NCBI RefSeq assembly: GCF_000763295.1
Contig: NZ_JRJE01000009.1
Span: forward strand, 229,380-293,379
DNA: 64,000 bases
Direction of reading: 5' to 3'
From: Thalassospira australica
GTDB taxonomy: Bacteria; Pseudomonadota; Alphaproteobacteria; Rhodospirillales; Thalassospiraceae
Numbering within the stretch: the stretch's first letter is position 1; each line of letters starts with the position of its first letter. A program made the translations under genes and the position numbers. The notes below the pieces were generated by a model. It was not told the DNA's origin, searched no databases, and saw nothing but the letters and a program-made list of their open reading frames with translations. Below, in pieces: positions 41,976 through 50,647 of the stretch.

Positions 41976-44969
41976 CTAGAGTTTCAACCGTGCGCCTTCG
42001 GGATCGTAAAATACGGTCCCGGTGACTTCTGCCTTGATCACGCGATCAGCCATCGGAATGTAAATGGTTTCACCCATGCGATTGAAACCGTCTTCAAGCA
42101 GCGCCATGGCAATCGGGCGACCTGCGGCATCGCTGTGATAGCTTGATGTCACATGGCCGACCATTTTCATCGGTTTGGGCTGGTTCGGATCAAGAACAAT
42201 CTGAGCGCCCTCCTCAAGCTTGGTCTTGCCATCTTCGGTCAGAAGGCCGATCAGTTGCTTGCGGCCTTCGGCAACCAGGTCCGGGCGTGCCAGACCGCGC
42301 TTGCCGACAAAGTCGGGTTTCTTTTTACCAATCGCCCAAGACAGCCCGGCATCAAGTGGCGTCACCGTGCCATCGGTGTCCTGACCGACAATGATATAGC
42401 CCTTCTCCGCACGAAGAACGTGCATGGTTTCGGTACCATAGGTGCAGATATCGTACTTCTGACCTTCTTCCCACAACATTTCCCAAAGGGCACGCCCGGC
42501 ATGGGCCGGTACGTTAACCTCAAACCCGACTTCGCCGGTAAAACTGATGCGGAACAGACGTGCCGGGAAACCACCGACGCGGCATTCGGCAACTGACATG
42601 TGCGGGAAGGCTTCATCGGACATGTCCTGACCTTCAACGAACGGTTCAAGCACCTTGCGCGCATTCGGGCCGTTCAGTGCAATGGTTGCCCACTGCTCGG
42701 TTGTCGAGGTCAGCCAGACATCAAGATCCGGCCATTCAGTCTGAAAGTAGTCTTCCATCATGTTCAGAACACGCGCGGCACCGCCGGTCGTGGTGGTGAC
42801 GTGGAAACGATCATCAGCCAGACGGCCAATGACACCGTCATCACGGATGAAACCATCATCCCCCAGAAGCAGGCCATAACGTGCCCGGCCCGGTGCCAGT
42901 TTGGTCCAGGGGTTGGTGTACATGCGGTTCATGAATTCAACCGCATCAGGGCCGACCACCTCGATCTTGCCAAGGGTCGATGCATCAAAGATGCCGACAC
43001 TTGCGCGCGTTGCACGGCATTCACGATCAACAGCGGCATGCATGTCTTCGCCGTCTTTCGGGAAGTACCATGCACGGCGCCACAGGCTGACCGGCTCGTA
43101 CACGGCACCGTTTTCTTCGGCCCAGCTATCAATCGGGGTTTTACGCGTCACTTCAAAGTGACTGCCCTTGTGATAGCCACAAAACGCCCCGAAGGTGGTC
43201 GGGGTATAGGGCGGGCGGAAGGTCGTCAGACCGACTTTCGGCTGCGGCACACCCAGTGCGTCAGAGGCAATATTCAGGCCGTTGATGTTTGACATCTTGC
43301 CCTGATCGGTTGCCATGCCGTTGGTGGTGTAGCGTTTGACATGTTCGATTGAACGCATGCCTTCACGCACCGCAAGGCGCAGGTCCTTGGCGGTTACGTC
43401 GTTCTGGTAATCGACAAAGGCACGGGCCTTGCCTGCATCCAGATCGGTTGGCAGTTCCTTATGGCTGACACCCGTTCCCGGGCGATCATTGGCAACTGCA
43501 TAAGACGCAGGCGCAATGTCCTTACCAAGGCTTTTGACGGCTGCTGCACCCATTGCCGCCCCATCATTCAAGACGGCTTCAATGCCCCACAGGCCACGGC
43601 CTGCACCGGCGATTTCGCATTCCTCTGCCTTGTGATCAGGCAGGAAGGTCTGACGTTCCTCGTCCCAGGCAAGCGTTCCCTTGGTATGGGAGAAAAGATG
43701 CAGTGACGGCGTCCAACCGCCAGACATCAGAAGGCAGTCACAGCCGATAACTTCGGGCGCACCAACCGACGATCCGGTGACCGGGTTGACGCGAACCGAT
43801 TTGACGCGCAGGCGGCCTTCGGTGCCGGTAACGGTGTGACCAGCCATGATGCGAATACCGCGTTTGGTCGCTTCAGCAACCAGATCGGCATTCGGTTCGG
43901 CGCGGGTATCAACAATCGCGGCAATGGTGGTGCCAGCATCAGCCAGATCAAAGGCAGCATACCATGCACTGTCGTGACTGGTGAGGATGACAGCCTTGTC
44001 ACCAACCCGCACGCCATACCGGTTCAGGTATGTCTGGGCGGAACCGGCCAGCATCACGCCCGGGCGATCATTGCCATCAAAGACCAGTGGCTTTTCAAGT
44101 GCACCTTGCGCCAGAACAACCTGCTTGGCACGGACACGCCACATACGTTCGCGCGGGGTTTCCCCATCCGGGCTGGCAAGGTGGTCGGTCAGCTTTTCAC
44201 AAAGACCAACCATGTTCTGGTGGTAGTAGCCAATTGCGGTCGTGCGGGTCATCAGCTTGACGCCAAGCTCTTTGAGTTCGGCGACAGTTTTGCCAACCCA
44301 GTCCCATGCCGACATGTCTTCGATCTGAGCCGACGGCTCGGACAGAAGCGATCCACCGGCTTCGGCGTTTTCATCAACAAGGGTCACACGCGAACCGGCA
44401 CGCGCAGCCGAAAGGGCGGCGGCAAGACCGGCAGGACCGGCACCAATGATCAACACATCAGTATGCAAATAGCGCGACGCGTAGTGATCCGGATCCGGTT
44501 CGGTCGGTGATACGCCAAGACCGGCGGCGGCACGAATAAACGGCTCATAGACCTTGTCCCAGAAGGATTTCGGCCACATGAAGGTCTTGTAATAGAACCC
44601 GGCGGAAAACAGCATGTAGGCCTTGTCATTGATCGCGCCAATGTCAAAGGACAGGCTGGGATAGCGGTTCTGGCTGTTGACCTGCAGGCCGTCCCAGATT
44701 TCCTGGACGGTTGCGCGGGTGTTCGGCTCGAACCGGCCGGGGCCACGGCGGGTACCGACCAGTGCGTTCGGCTCTTCGGAACCGGCGGTTACGGCACCGC
44801 GCGGGCGGTGATATTTGAACGAACGACCCATCAGGTGGATGCCATTGGCCAACAGGGCTGATGCGACGGTATCGCCTTTGAAACCTTTGATTTTCTTGCC
44901 ATCAAAGGTGAACTGGATCGGCTGGGTGTGATCGACGCGACCACGCCCGGAAACGCGGAAGCTGCTCAT
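41976..44969 (-). CDS. soxA: Sarcosine oxidase alpha subunit
   Basis: The large subunit (997 aa) of heterotetrameric sarcosine oxidase, which demethylates sarcosine to glycine and passes the methylene group to tetrahydrofolate. Order: N-terminal 2Fe-2S-like/ferredoxin-fold region (ITFDGKKIKGFKGDTVASAL type), NAD-binding Rossmann with GAGPAGLAAALSAARAGSRV (about residue 177), linker, and C-terminal aminomethyltransferase (GcvT-like) folate domain from about residue 610 (YEPVSLWRRAWYF ... GKIEVVGPDAVEFMNRMYTNPW). Start overlaps the soxD stop by 4 nt. Confidence 0.96.
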   Translation of the reverse strand: MSSFRVSGRGRVDHTQPIQFTFDGKKIKGFKGDTVASALLANGIHLMGRSFKYHRPRGAVTAGSEEPNALVGTRRGPGRFEPNTRATVQEIWDGLQVNSQNRYPSLSFDIGAINDKAYMLFSAGFYYKTFMWPKSFWDKVYEPFIRAAAGLGVSPTEPDPDHYASRYLHTDVLIIGAGPAGLAAALSAARAGSRVTLVDENAEAGGSLLSEPSAQIEDMSAWDWVGKTVAELKELGVKLMTRTTAIGYYHQNMVGLCEKLTDHLASPDGETPRERMWRVRAKQVVLAQGALEKPLVFDGNDRPGVMLAGSAQTYLNRYGVRVGDKAVILTSHDSAWYAAFDLADAGTTIAAIVDTRAEPNADLVAEATKRGIRIMAGHTVTGTEGRLRVKSVRVNPVTGSSVGAPEVIGCDCLLMSGGWTPSLHLFSHTKGTLAWDEERQTFLPDHKAEECEIAGAGRGLWGIEAVLNDGAAMGAAAVKSLGKDIAPASYAVANDRPGTGVSHKELPTDLDAGKARAFVDYQNDVTAKDLRLAVREGMRSIEHVKRYTTNGMATDQGKMSNINGLNIASDALGVPQPKVGLTTFRPPYTPTTFGAFCGYHKGSHFEVTRKTPIDSWAEENGAVYEPVSLWRRAWYFPKDGEDMHAAVDRECRATRASVGIFDASTLGKIEVVGPDAVEFMNRMYTNPWTKLAPGRARYGLLLGDDGFIRDDGVIGRLADDRFHVTTTTGGAARVLNMMEDYFQTEWPDLDVWLTSTTEQWATIALNGPNARKVLEPFVEGQDMSDEAFPHMSVAECRVGGFPARLFRISFTGEVGFEVNVPAHAGRALWEMLWEEGQKYDICTYGTETMHVLRAEKGYIIVGQDTDGTVTPLDAGLSWAIGKKKPDFVGKRGLARPDLVAEGRKQLIGLLTEDGKTKLEEGAQIVLDPNQPKPMKMVGHVTSSYHSDAAGRPIAMALLEDGFNRMGETIYIPMADRVIKAEVTGTVFYDPEGARLKL

Positions 44970-45268
44970 TTCGATTTCTCCAACAGGTCGGACAGTTCAG
45001 GACGGGGATCGTCGGTTTTATAGGTGATCAAAAACCGGTCACTGACGGTGTCACGCACAGCATTGAAATATCGACCGCAGCCATGGAAATGACGCCAACG
45101 TTCATAATGCGGGCCTTTGACATTGGTGCGGATAAACAGGAAATCGCGCCATTCTTCGTCGCTTACCGACGACGGATCCGCCGGACGTGCGATATGGGCT
45201 TCACCGGCATAGGTAAATTCCGCCTCCGGCAGGGTCTGATTGCAATAGGGGCAATGGATCAGAAGCAT
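44966..45268 (-). CDS. soxD: Sarcosine oxidase delta subunit
   Basis: A 100-residue zinc-binding subunit. It has CPYCN near the N-terminus, the delta-family GEAHIARP, WRHFHGCGRYF and the C-terminal RDTVSDRFL. The three cysteines plus a His would bind the zinc seen in characterised delta subunits. Position between soxB (11 nt upstream) and soxA (4-nt overlap) is the standard order. Confidence 0.95.
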   Translation of the reverse strand: MLLIHCPYCNQTLPEAEFTYAGEAHIARPADPSSVSDEEWRDFLFIRTNVKGPHYERWRHFHGCGRYFNAVRDTVSDRFLITYKTDDPRPELSDLLEKSK

Positions 45269-45279
45269 GTCCGGTCTCC

Positions 45280-46533
45280 TTAGTGCGCAACAGCGGCAGC
45301 AGCGGCTTCGTCAATCAGACGGCCGGTGGTGAAACGTTCAAGCGTGAAGGGCGCGTTGATCGGATGGGGGTCATCCTTTGCAACCGTCCATGCCAGTGTG
45401 TGGGCGGCCCCCGGCGTTGCCTTGAACCCGCCGGTTCCCCAGCCACAGTTGACATAAAGACCTGGCACCGGCGTCTTGCCCAAAATGGCCGAACGGTCCG
45501 GGGTCACATCGACGATCCCGCCCCATTTACGCAGCATACGCATGCGGTTGAAGATCGGGAAAATCTCGCAGATCGCAGCAACCGTATGCTCGATCAACGG
45601 CAAACCACCGCGCTGGGAATAACTGGTGTACTGATCGGTGCCTGACCCAATCACAAGCTCGCCCTTGTCAGACTGGCTGATATAGGCGTGCACGCTGTTG
45701 GACATTACGACACATGGGAAGATCGGTTTGACCGGCTCGGACACCAGTGCCTGTAGCGGATAGCTTTCAAGTGGCATGCGTACACCCGCACTATCCATCA
45801 CAACCGACGTATGACCGGCCGCCGAAACCGCGACCTTTTTCGCGCCGATAAAGCCCTTGGCTGTTTCAACACCAGTCACACGGCCATCAGGTCCGCGACG
45901 AATGGCGGTTACCGGGCAGTTCTGAATGATGTCAACACCACGGGCAGCAGCCCCGCGGGCATATCCCCATGCAACCGCATCGTGGCGTGCGGTTCCTGCG
46001 CGACGCTGAAGTGCCGCCCCAACGACCGGATAGCGCGCCGTGGGTGAAATATCGAGCGGTGGGCAATATTCCTTGGCTTCCTCTGCCGACAACCAAACGT
46101 TATCAACGCCGTTCAGACGGTTGGCATGTACGTGGCGCTGGAAGCTTTGAACATCATGAACGTTGTGCGCAAGCATCAGAACACCGCGCTGCGAATACAT
46201 GACGTTGTAGTTCAGTTCCTGGCTCAGCCCATCCCACAGATCAAGCGCGTGGTCATAAAGCTTGGCACTTTCATCATAGAGATAGTTCGACCGGATGATC
46301 GTCGTGTTACGACCGGTATTGCCACCACCAAGCCATCCCTTGTCGATCACTGCGACATTGGTGATACCGTGTTCCTTGGCAAGGTAATAGGCCGCCCCCA
46401 AACCATGACCACCCGCGCCGACGATGATGACGTCATACTCGGCTTTCGGCTCACTGTCGGGCCATTGCGGCTCCCAGTTTTTTTGGCCGCTCAGGGCGTT
46501 CTTGATAAGCGATAGCGCAGAAAAATGGGTCAT
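45280..46533 (-). CDS. soxB: Sarcosine oxidase beta subunit
   Basis: The FAD/FMN-binding catalytic subunit, 417 aa. The dinucleotide motif [21 protein letters not shown] (about residues 36-56) is followed by [17 protein letters not shown], the family region around the FMN-linked His, and the C-terminal [19 protein letters not shown]. First gene of soxBDAG. The 97-nt gap to the divergent GbdR-like regulator must contain both promoters. Confidence 0.96.
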   Translation of the reverse strand: MTHFSALSLIKNALSGQKNWEPQWPDSEPKAEYDVIIVGAGGHGLGAAYYLAKEHGITNVAVIDKGWLGGGNTGRNTTIIRSNYLYDESAKLYDHALDLWDGLSQELNYNVMYSQRGVLMLAHNVHDVQSFQRHVHANRLNGVDNVWLSAEEAKEYCPPLDISPTARYPVVGAALQRRAGTARHDAVAWGYARGAAARGVDIIQNCPVTAIRRGPDGRVTGVETAKGFIGAKKVAVSAAGHTSVVMDSAGVRMPLESYPLQALVSEPVKPIFPCVVMSNSVHAYISQSDKGELVIGSGTDQYTSYSQRGGLPLIEHTVAAICEIFPIFNRMRMLRKWGGIVDVTPDRSAILGKTPVPGLYVNCGWGTGGFKATPGAAHTLAWTVAKDDPHPINAPFTLERFTTGRLIDEAAAAAVAH

Positions 46534-46630
46534 GACTGTACGATCCCCCGATTTACCATTGCCGGAACTCTATCAATGTTCGTGCTCTGCAGACTGGATA
46601 ATTGCGACAAATTCATTGTATATTTTCGCC

Positions 46631-47650
46631 ATGAACTCTTTTTCAAACCCTGGTTCTGACCATGGCAAACCCCTTGCAAAAAAGCGCCTTCGCGTCGCCT
46701 TCCTGCTGGCAGACAATTTTACGTTGTCTGCATTTGCCAGTTTTGTCGATGTCTTGCGCCTTTCTGCTGATGAAGCAGACCGTTCGCGGCCCATTCATTG
46801 TGACTGGACGGTGCTGTCTGACACCATGAACCCGGTGCGGTCCAGTTGCGGGGTCAAGGTCCAGCCCGACACGCGCCTGCGCAATGCCGGTGACTACGAC
46901 TATATCGTGGTGGTCGGGGGCCTTATTCAAGAACATGGCGGTCTTTCATCTGACTGCATCGCCTATCTCAAGGCAGCGGCCGACAATGGCAAGAACCTGA
47001 TCGGGCTGTGTACCGGGGTTTTCGCGCTTTATGAAGCGGGCCTGCTTGAAGGATACCGTTGCTGTGTCAGTTGGTTTCACCATGACGAATTCGTCGAACG
47101 GTTCGAAGCCGCCCAACCGGTGTCCGATCAGATATTCGTTGTTGATCGCGATCGTTTGACCTGTTCAGGCGGACACGGCGCAGCCCATCTGGCCGCCTGG
47201 GTCGTCGAAAAGCACATCGGACGGACCGCTGCGACCAAAAGTCTTAGCATCATGATCATCAACGAAGCCATGACGGGCGAAAACCCGCAACCGGGCTTTC
47301 AGACCGATATGGTCGCACGTGAACCGCTGGTCAAAAAGGCGTTGCTGCGCATGCGCCAAAATATCGAAACGCCCGAAACTGTCGCCAAAACGGCAGAAAA
47401 ACTTGGCGTAACACGCCGCAAGCTTGAGCGCGCGTTTCATGCCGACCTTGGCATTTCACCCTCTCGCGCGGCACTTCGCATCCGGCTTGATGCCGCGAAA
47501 CGACTCCTGGCGGAAACAGGGAAAACCACCACGCAGATCGCCCTTGGCACCGGATTTTGCGATGCATCGCATTTCATCCATGCCTTTAAGTCCGAAAATG
47601 GCATGAGCCCGACGCAATATCGCAACACGCCTCCAGTCTCCCTGCCCTGA
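46631..47650 (+). CDS. gbdR: GbdR-like AraC-family regulator (GlxA type)
   Basis: A 339-residue regulator: N-terminal class I glutamine-amidotransferase-like (DJ-1/PfpI) sensor domain (residues about 18-200, with IGLCTGVFALYEAGLL around the nucleophile-elbow Cys and SGGHGAAHLAAW), and C-terminal AraC helix-turn-helix (TAEKLGVTRRKLERAF, and TQIALGTGFCDASHFIHAFK). In Pseudomonas, GbdR of this architecture activates glycine betaine, dimethylglycine and sarcosine catabolism; here it is divergent from soxBDAG and next to a DgcA-like gene, so the same role is inferred. Start ATG 46631 (MNSFSNPG) rather than 69 codons upstream, which would overlap the soxB coding sequence. Its stop abuts that of the dgcA-like gene. 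Confidence 0.88.
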   Translation: MNSFSNPGSDHGKPLAKKRLRVAFLLADNFTLSAFASFVDVLRLSADEADRSRPIHCDWTVLSDTMNPVRSSCGVKVQPDTRLRNAGDYDYIVVVGGLIQEHGGLSSDCIAYLKAAADNGKNLIGLCTGVFALYEAGLLEGYRCCVSWFHHDEFVERFEAAQPVSDQIFVVDRDRLTCSGGHGAAHLAAWVVEKHIGRTAATKSLSIMIINEAMTGENPQPGFQTDMVAREPLVKKALLRMRQNIETPETVAKTAEKLGVTRRKLERAFHADLGISPSRAALRIRLDAAKRLLAETGKTTTQIALGTGFCDASHFIHAFKSENGMSPTQYRNTPPVSLP

Positions 47651-49687
47651 TCAGACGTCTTTTAGTAGACGCAATGCATCATAGATTGCCGCATGTGTGT
47701 TGCGCGCAGATACGGCATCCCCGATCCGGAAAAGCTGATAGGCCCCGTCCGGGTTGCGTACAACTGATTGCGGTTGCCCGGCCAGAATCTGGTCATGGGA
47801 CATTTCCCCATGGTTCGATGAGCCCGGTTTAAGATCGAAGTAAATGTCATCAAGCGGAATGGTGCCGTGGTTGATAACGATCTGGTCAACAACCCGCTGC
47901 TTGGCAACACCGCCATAGTCGCTGCCGATATGTGCGACGAGTTGATTGCCCTTTTTTTCCACCGCCTCAAGGCGATAGGTCACTGTAAAGGTGGTATCAA
48001 GTTTCTGCATAGACCGCATATAAGGCACAAGGTTCATCGCCATGACTTCTGGTGCAAAGGCCCGGTCCGGGGTCATGATTTCGACCTTGGCACCTGATTT
48101 GGCAATCAGTTCGGCGGCCTGCAAACCGGCATGATCACCGGCATCATCATAGACCAGAACATTCGCCCCCGGCTTGGTGTCACCCGAAATGATATCCCAG
48201 CTTGAAACAACCAGATCATTGCCCTGTGAAAGCACCTCGGTATGGGGCATGCCACCGGTGGCGATAATCACCACATCCGGGTTTTCCGCCGTGATCGTAT
48301 CGGCCTCCGCCCAGGTGTTCAAATGGAAGCTCACACCAAGCCGGGTACATTCCGCCATGCGCCACTCAATGATACTGATCATTTCGCGGCGGCGTTCATT
48401 CTGCGCGGTCAGGCGGATTTGCCCGCCCGGATGGGGGGCTGCTTCAAACACAACAACTTCGTGGCCGCGTTCGCCAGCAACACGGGCGGCCTCCATCCCT
48501 GCCGGACCGGATCCGACAATCACGACCTTTTTGCGGGTTTCGGCCGCCTTGATGATCTGGGGCATCGAAAGTTCGCGCCCGGTTGCAGCGTTATGGATAC
48601 AATAGGCCGAACCACCCTGATAGATGCGATCCAGGCAATAGTTGGCCCCGACACAGGGGCGGATTTCGTCTTCGCGTTTTTCGATAATCTTGCGCACGAT
48701 ATGCGGATCTGTGATGTGCGCACGGGTCATGCCGACCATATCGACCTTGCCCGACGCAATGGCATGGCGGGCGGTCGCAACATCGGGGATTTTGGCGGCA
48801 TGGAAAGTCGGGAATTCGGTAGCGGCGCGAATATCACCGGCAAAATCCAGATGCGGCGAATTGGTCATCCCCTGAATCGGGATCACATCGGTCAGACCAG
48901 CATCGGTATCGATATGCCCGCGAATGACATTGAGGAAATCGACCATGCCACTGTCTTTAAGGCGCTTGGAAATCGCCAGACCGTCTTCCTTGGTCAAACC
49001 GCCATCAAGGTCTTCGTCCCCGGTATAGCGCACACCGACAATAAAGTCGGGCCCAACCCGTTTGCGAATTTCGCTCAGAACATCAAAGGTAAAGCGCAGG
49101 CGATTATCGATGCTGCCGCCATAGGGGCCATCGAGTTCGTTGGTCAGTGGCGACCAGAACTGATCCATCAGATGCCCATAAGCCTGGAGTTCAATGCCAT
49201 CCATGCCACCTGCCTTCATGCGTTCGGCGGCATCGGCATAATCCTTGATGATGCGTTCGATGTCCCAGTCTTCCATCTTTTTCGGAAAGGCCCGGTGCGC
49301 GGCTTCGCGCTTGTGCGAGGGCGACACCACCGGCAACCAGTTTGCCTTGTCCCAACGTGTACGACGGCCAAGATGGGTCAGCTGGATCATGACGGCTGCC
49401 CCCTGTTCATGCACCGCATCGGTCAGGTCCTTCATCCACGGAACGACTTCATCCTTCCAGACCAGAAGGTTGTTAAAGACCGGTGGGCTGTCCTTGGATA
49501 CTGCAGCCGACCCTGCCGTCATGGTCATGGCAACCCCACCCTTGGCACGTTCCACGTGATACGCACGGTAACGGTTCTTGGGCATGCCGTCCTCGGGATA
49601 GGCAGGTTCATGGGATGTCATCATGATGCGGTTACGCAAGCTCAGATGTTTAAGCTGATAAGGCTGCAAAAGCGGGTCGTTGGACAT
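47651..49687 (-). CDS. dgcA: Dimethylglycine demethylase DgcA-like FMN oxidoreductase
   Basis: A 678-residue relative of trimethylamine dehydrogenase and 2,4-dienoyl-CoA reductase: N-terminal FMN TIM barrel (residues 1-360, VQLTHLGRR-like IQLTHLGRRTRW, YGGSIDNRLRF), an iron-sulfur cysteine motif CVGANYC ... C, then FAD/NAD(P) domain VVIVGSGPAGMEAARVAGERG. In Pseudomonas DgcA with DgcB converts dimethylglycine to sarcosine, feeding SoxBDAG encoded next door; N-methylproline/stachydrine demethylases are close alternatives. The second cluster cysteine of TMADH (CIGCNVC) is Ala here. Divergent from a TetR regulator. No dgcB is present. Confidence 0.82.
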   Translation of the reverse strand: MSNDPLLQPYQLKHLSLRNRIMMTSHEPAYPEDGMPKNRYRAYHVERAKGGVAMTMTAGSAAVSKDSPPVFNNLLVWKDEVVPWMKDLTDAVHEQGAAVMIQLTHLGRRTRWDKANWLPVVSPSHKREAAHRAFPKKMEDWDIERIIKDYADAAERMKAGGMDGIELQAYGHLMDQFWSPLTNELDGPYGGSIDNRLRFTFDVLSEIRKRVGPDFIVGVRYTGDEDLDGGLTKEDGLAISKRLKDSGMVDFLNVIRGHIDTDAGLTDVIPIQGMTNSPHLDFAGDIRAATEFPTFHAAKIPDVATARHAIASGKVDMVGMTRAHITDPHIVRKIIEKREDEIRPCVGANYCLDRIYQGGSAYCIHNAATGRELSMPQIIKAAETRKKVVIVGSGPAGMEAARVAGERGHEVVVFEAAPHPGGQIRLTAQNERRREMISIIEWRMAECTRLGVSFHLNTWAEADTITAENPDVVIIATGGMPHTEVLSQGNDLVVSSWDIISGDTKPGANVLVYDDAGDHAGLQAAELIAKSGAKVEIMTPDRAFAPEVMAMNLVPYMRSMQKLDTTFTVTYRLEAVEKKGNQLVAHIGSDYGGVAKQRVVDQIVINHGTIPLDDIYFDLKPGSSNHGEMSHDQILAGQPQSVVRNPDGAYQLFRIGDAVSARNTHAAIYDALRLLKDV

Positions 49688-49733
49688 GTCGGGGCTCCGG
49701 TTTTGATCTCTCTGCGCTGACGATATTCAGAAA

Positions 49734-49791
49734 TGTACAGTTATGTCAATTTTAAGTTCATTGATGTATATTTTAGATACATTTATGTACA
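49734..49791. promoter_or_regulatory. Putative TetR operator between dgcA-like gene and tetR
   Basis: Inverted repeat ATGTAT-N7-ATACAT (49764-49782) is flanked by two copies of the self-complementary TGTACA (49734-49739 and 49786-49791). The region is AT-rich and lies midway between the divergent starts, exactly where an autoregulating TetR repressor would bind. Confidence 0.6.
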
Positions 49792-49833
49792 CTTCGCTTG
49801 CCGCCCATCAGGCAGTTTGCTAAGGACAGGGCC

Positions 49834-50475
49834 ATGGAAGAACAGACAAAAAATAGCGACGGACAAAACAGCGGCTGGCGTGGCTCGGCAGATATCTGGT
49901 TGAAAGCGGCCTATGACGCCTTGCTTGAAACCGGAGTCGATGGCGTAAAAATTCAGCCTCTTGCCAAACGGCTTAACCTGTCACGCACCAGCTTTTACTG
50001 GTTTTTCAAGGACCGCAAGGAACTGCTTGATGCGCTGATTACGCTATGGCGGGACAAAAACACCGGTAACCTGATCGCACGGACAGAGGCCTATGCCGAA
50101 ACCATCAGCGAGGCGATGCTTAACATCATCGACCTGTGGCTTGATCCCGACCTGTTTGATGCCCGGTTTGAATTCGCTGTGCGCAGTTGGTCTGTTCAAT
50201 CGCCCGATCTGATGCAAAAAATTGAAACTGCGGACCATCAACGTCTGGATGCCCTGACGAGCCTGTTTGTCCGCTTTGGGCAGGATGACGCCATGGCAGA
50301 TGTCCGCGCACGGGCCATTTATCTGGTTCAGATCGGCTATATCTCGATGCAATCCAACGAAGACCTTGCGGTACGCATGGCCCGTATTCCCGGATATGTC
50401 GAAACCTTCTGCGGGCAACCGCCAACTCAAAGCGAGCTTAACCGGTTCTATGCGCGGCACAATTTCGCACCGTAA
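49834..50475 (+). CDS. TetR-family transcriptional regulator
   Basis: A 213-residue TetR regulator. N-terminal helix-turn-helix (VDGVKIQPLAKRLNLSRTSFYWFFKDRKELLDALI, residues about 34-68) is canonical; the C-terminal helical ligand domain is not diagnostic. ATG 49834 has AAGGACAGG directly upstream; the 12 codons earlier in frame are promoter DNA. It is divergent from the DgcA-like gene across palindromic DNA, so it likely represses that gene and itself, probably relieved by a methylated amine or amino acid. Confidence 0.9.
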   Translation: MEEQTKNSDGQNSGWRGSADIWLKAAYDALLETGVDGVKIQPLAKRLNLSRTSFYWFFKDRKELLDALITLWRDKNTGNLIARTEAYAETISEAMLNIIDLWLDPDLFDARFEFAVRSWSVQSPDLMQKIETADHQRLDALTSLFVRFGQDDAMADVRARAIYLVQIGYISMQSNEDLAVRMARIPGYVETFCGQPPTQSELNRFYARHNFAP

Positions 50476-50538
50476 CGCACCAGTCCACGATCGGAGACAG
50501 GTTGTGGATATGCATCATATTTGGTTCAAATCTGATGC

Positions 50539-50582
50539 TGGGCTGCGGATTTAGTCGCAATTCAAAGGAATATCCGCGCCCA
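50539..50582. other. Hairpin between tetR and the diaminopropionate ammonia-lyase gene
   Basis: TGGGC(t)GCGGAT at 50539-50550 pairs with ATCCGCGCCCA at 50572-50582 (11 bp with one bulged base, 21-nt loop). There is no T run, so it is not an ordinary terminator. It could stabilise an RNA leader or be an operator. Confidence 0.4.
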
Positions 50583-50647
50583 AGCCGCCTAGAATGTCAC
50601 GAACCCGACCACAGATGATGGTCTAGAAAACGACATTTAGGGCAGTG

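Noticed and set aside
46534..46630. A glycine riboswitch or GbdR box in the sox/gbdR gap
   Set aside because: The gap is only 97 nt, too short for a tandem riboswitch, and I could not identify a convincing repeated motif.
48242..49720. 492-codon plus-strand ORF opposite the DgcA-like gene
   Set aside because: Antisense shadow of a conserved enzyme; no start signals and it would run through the divergent promoter.
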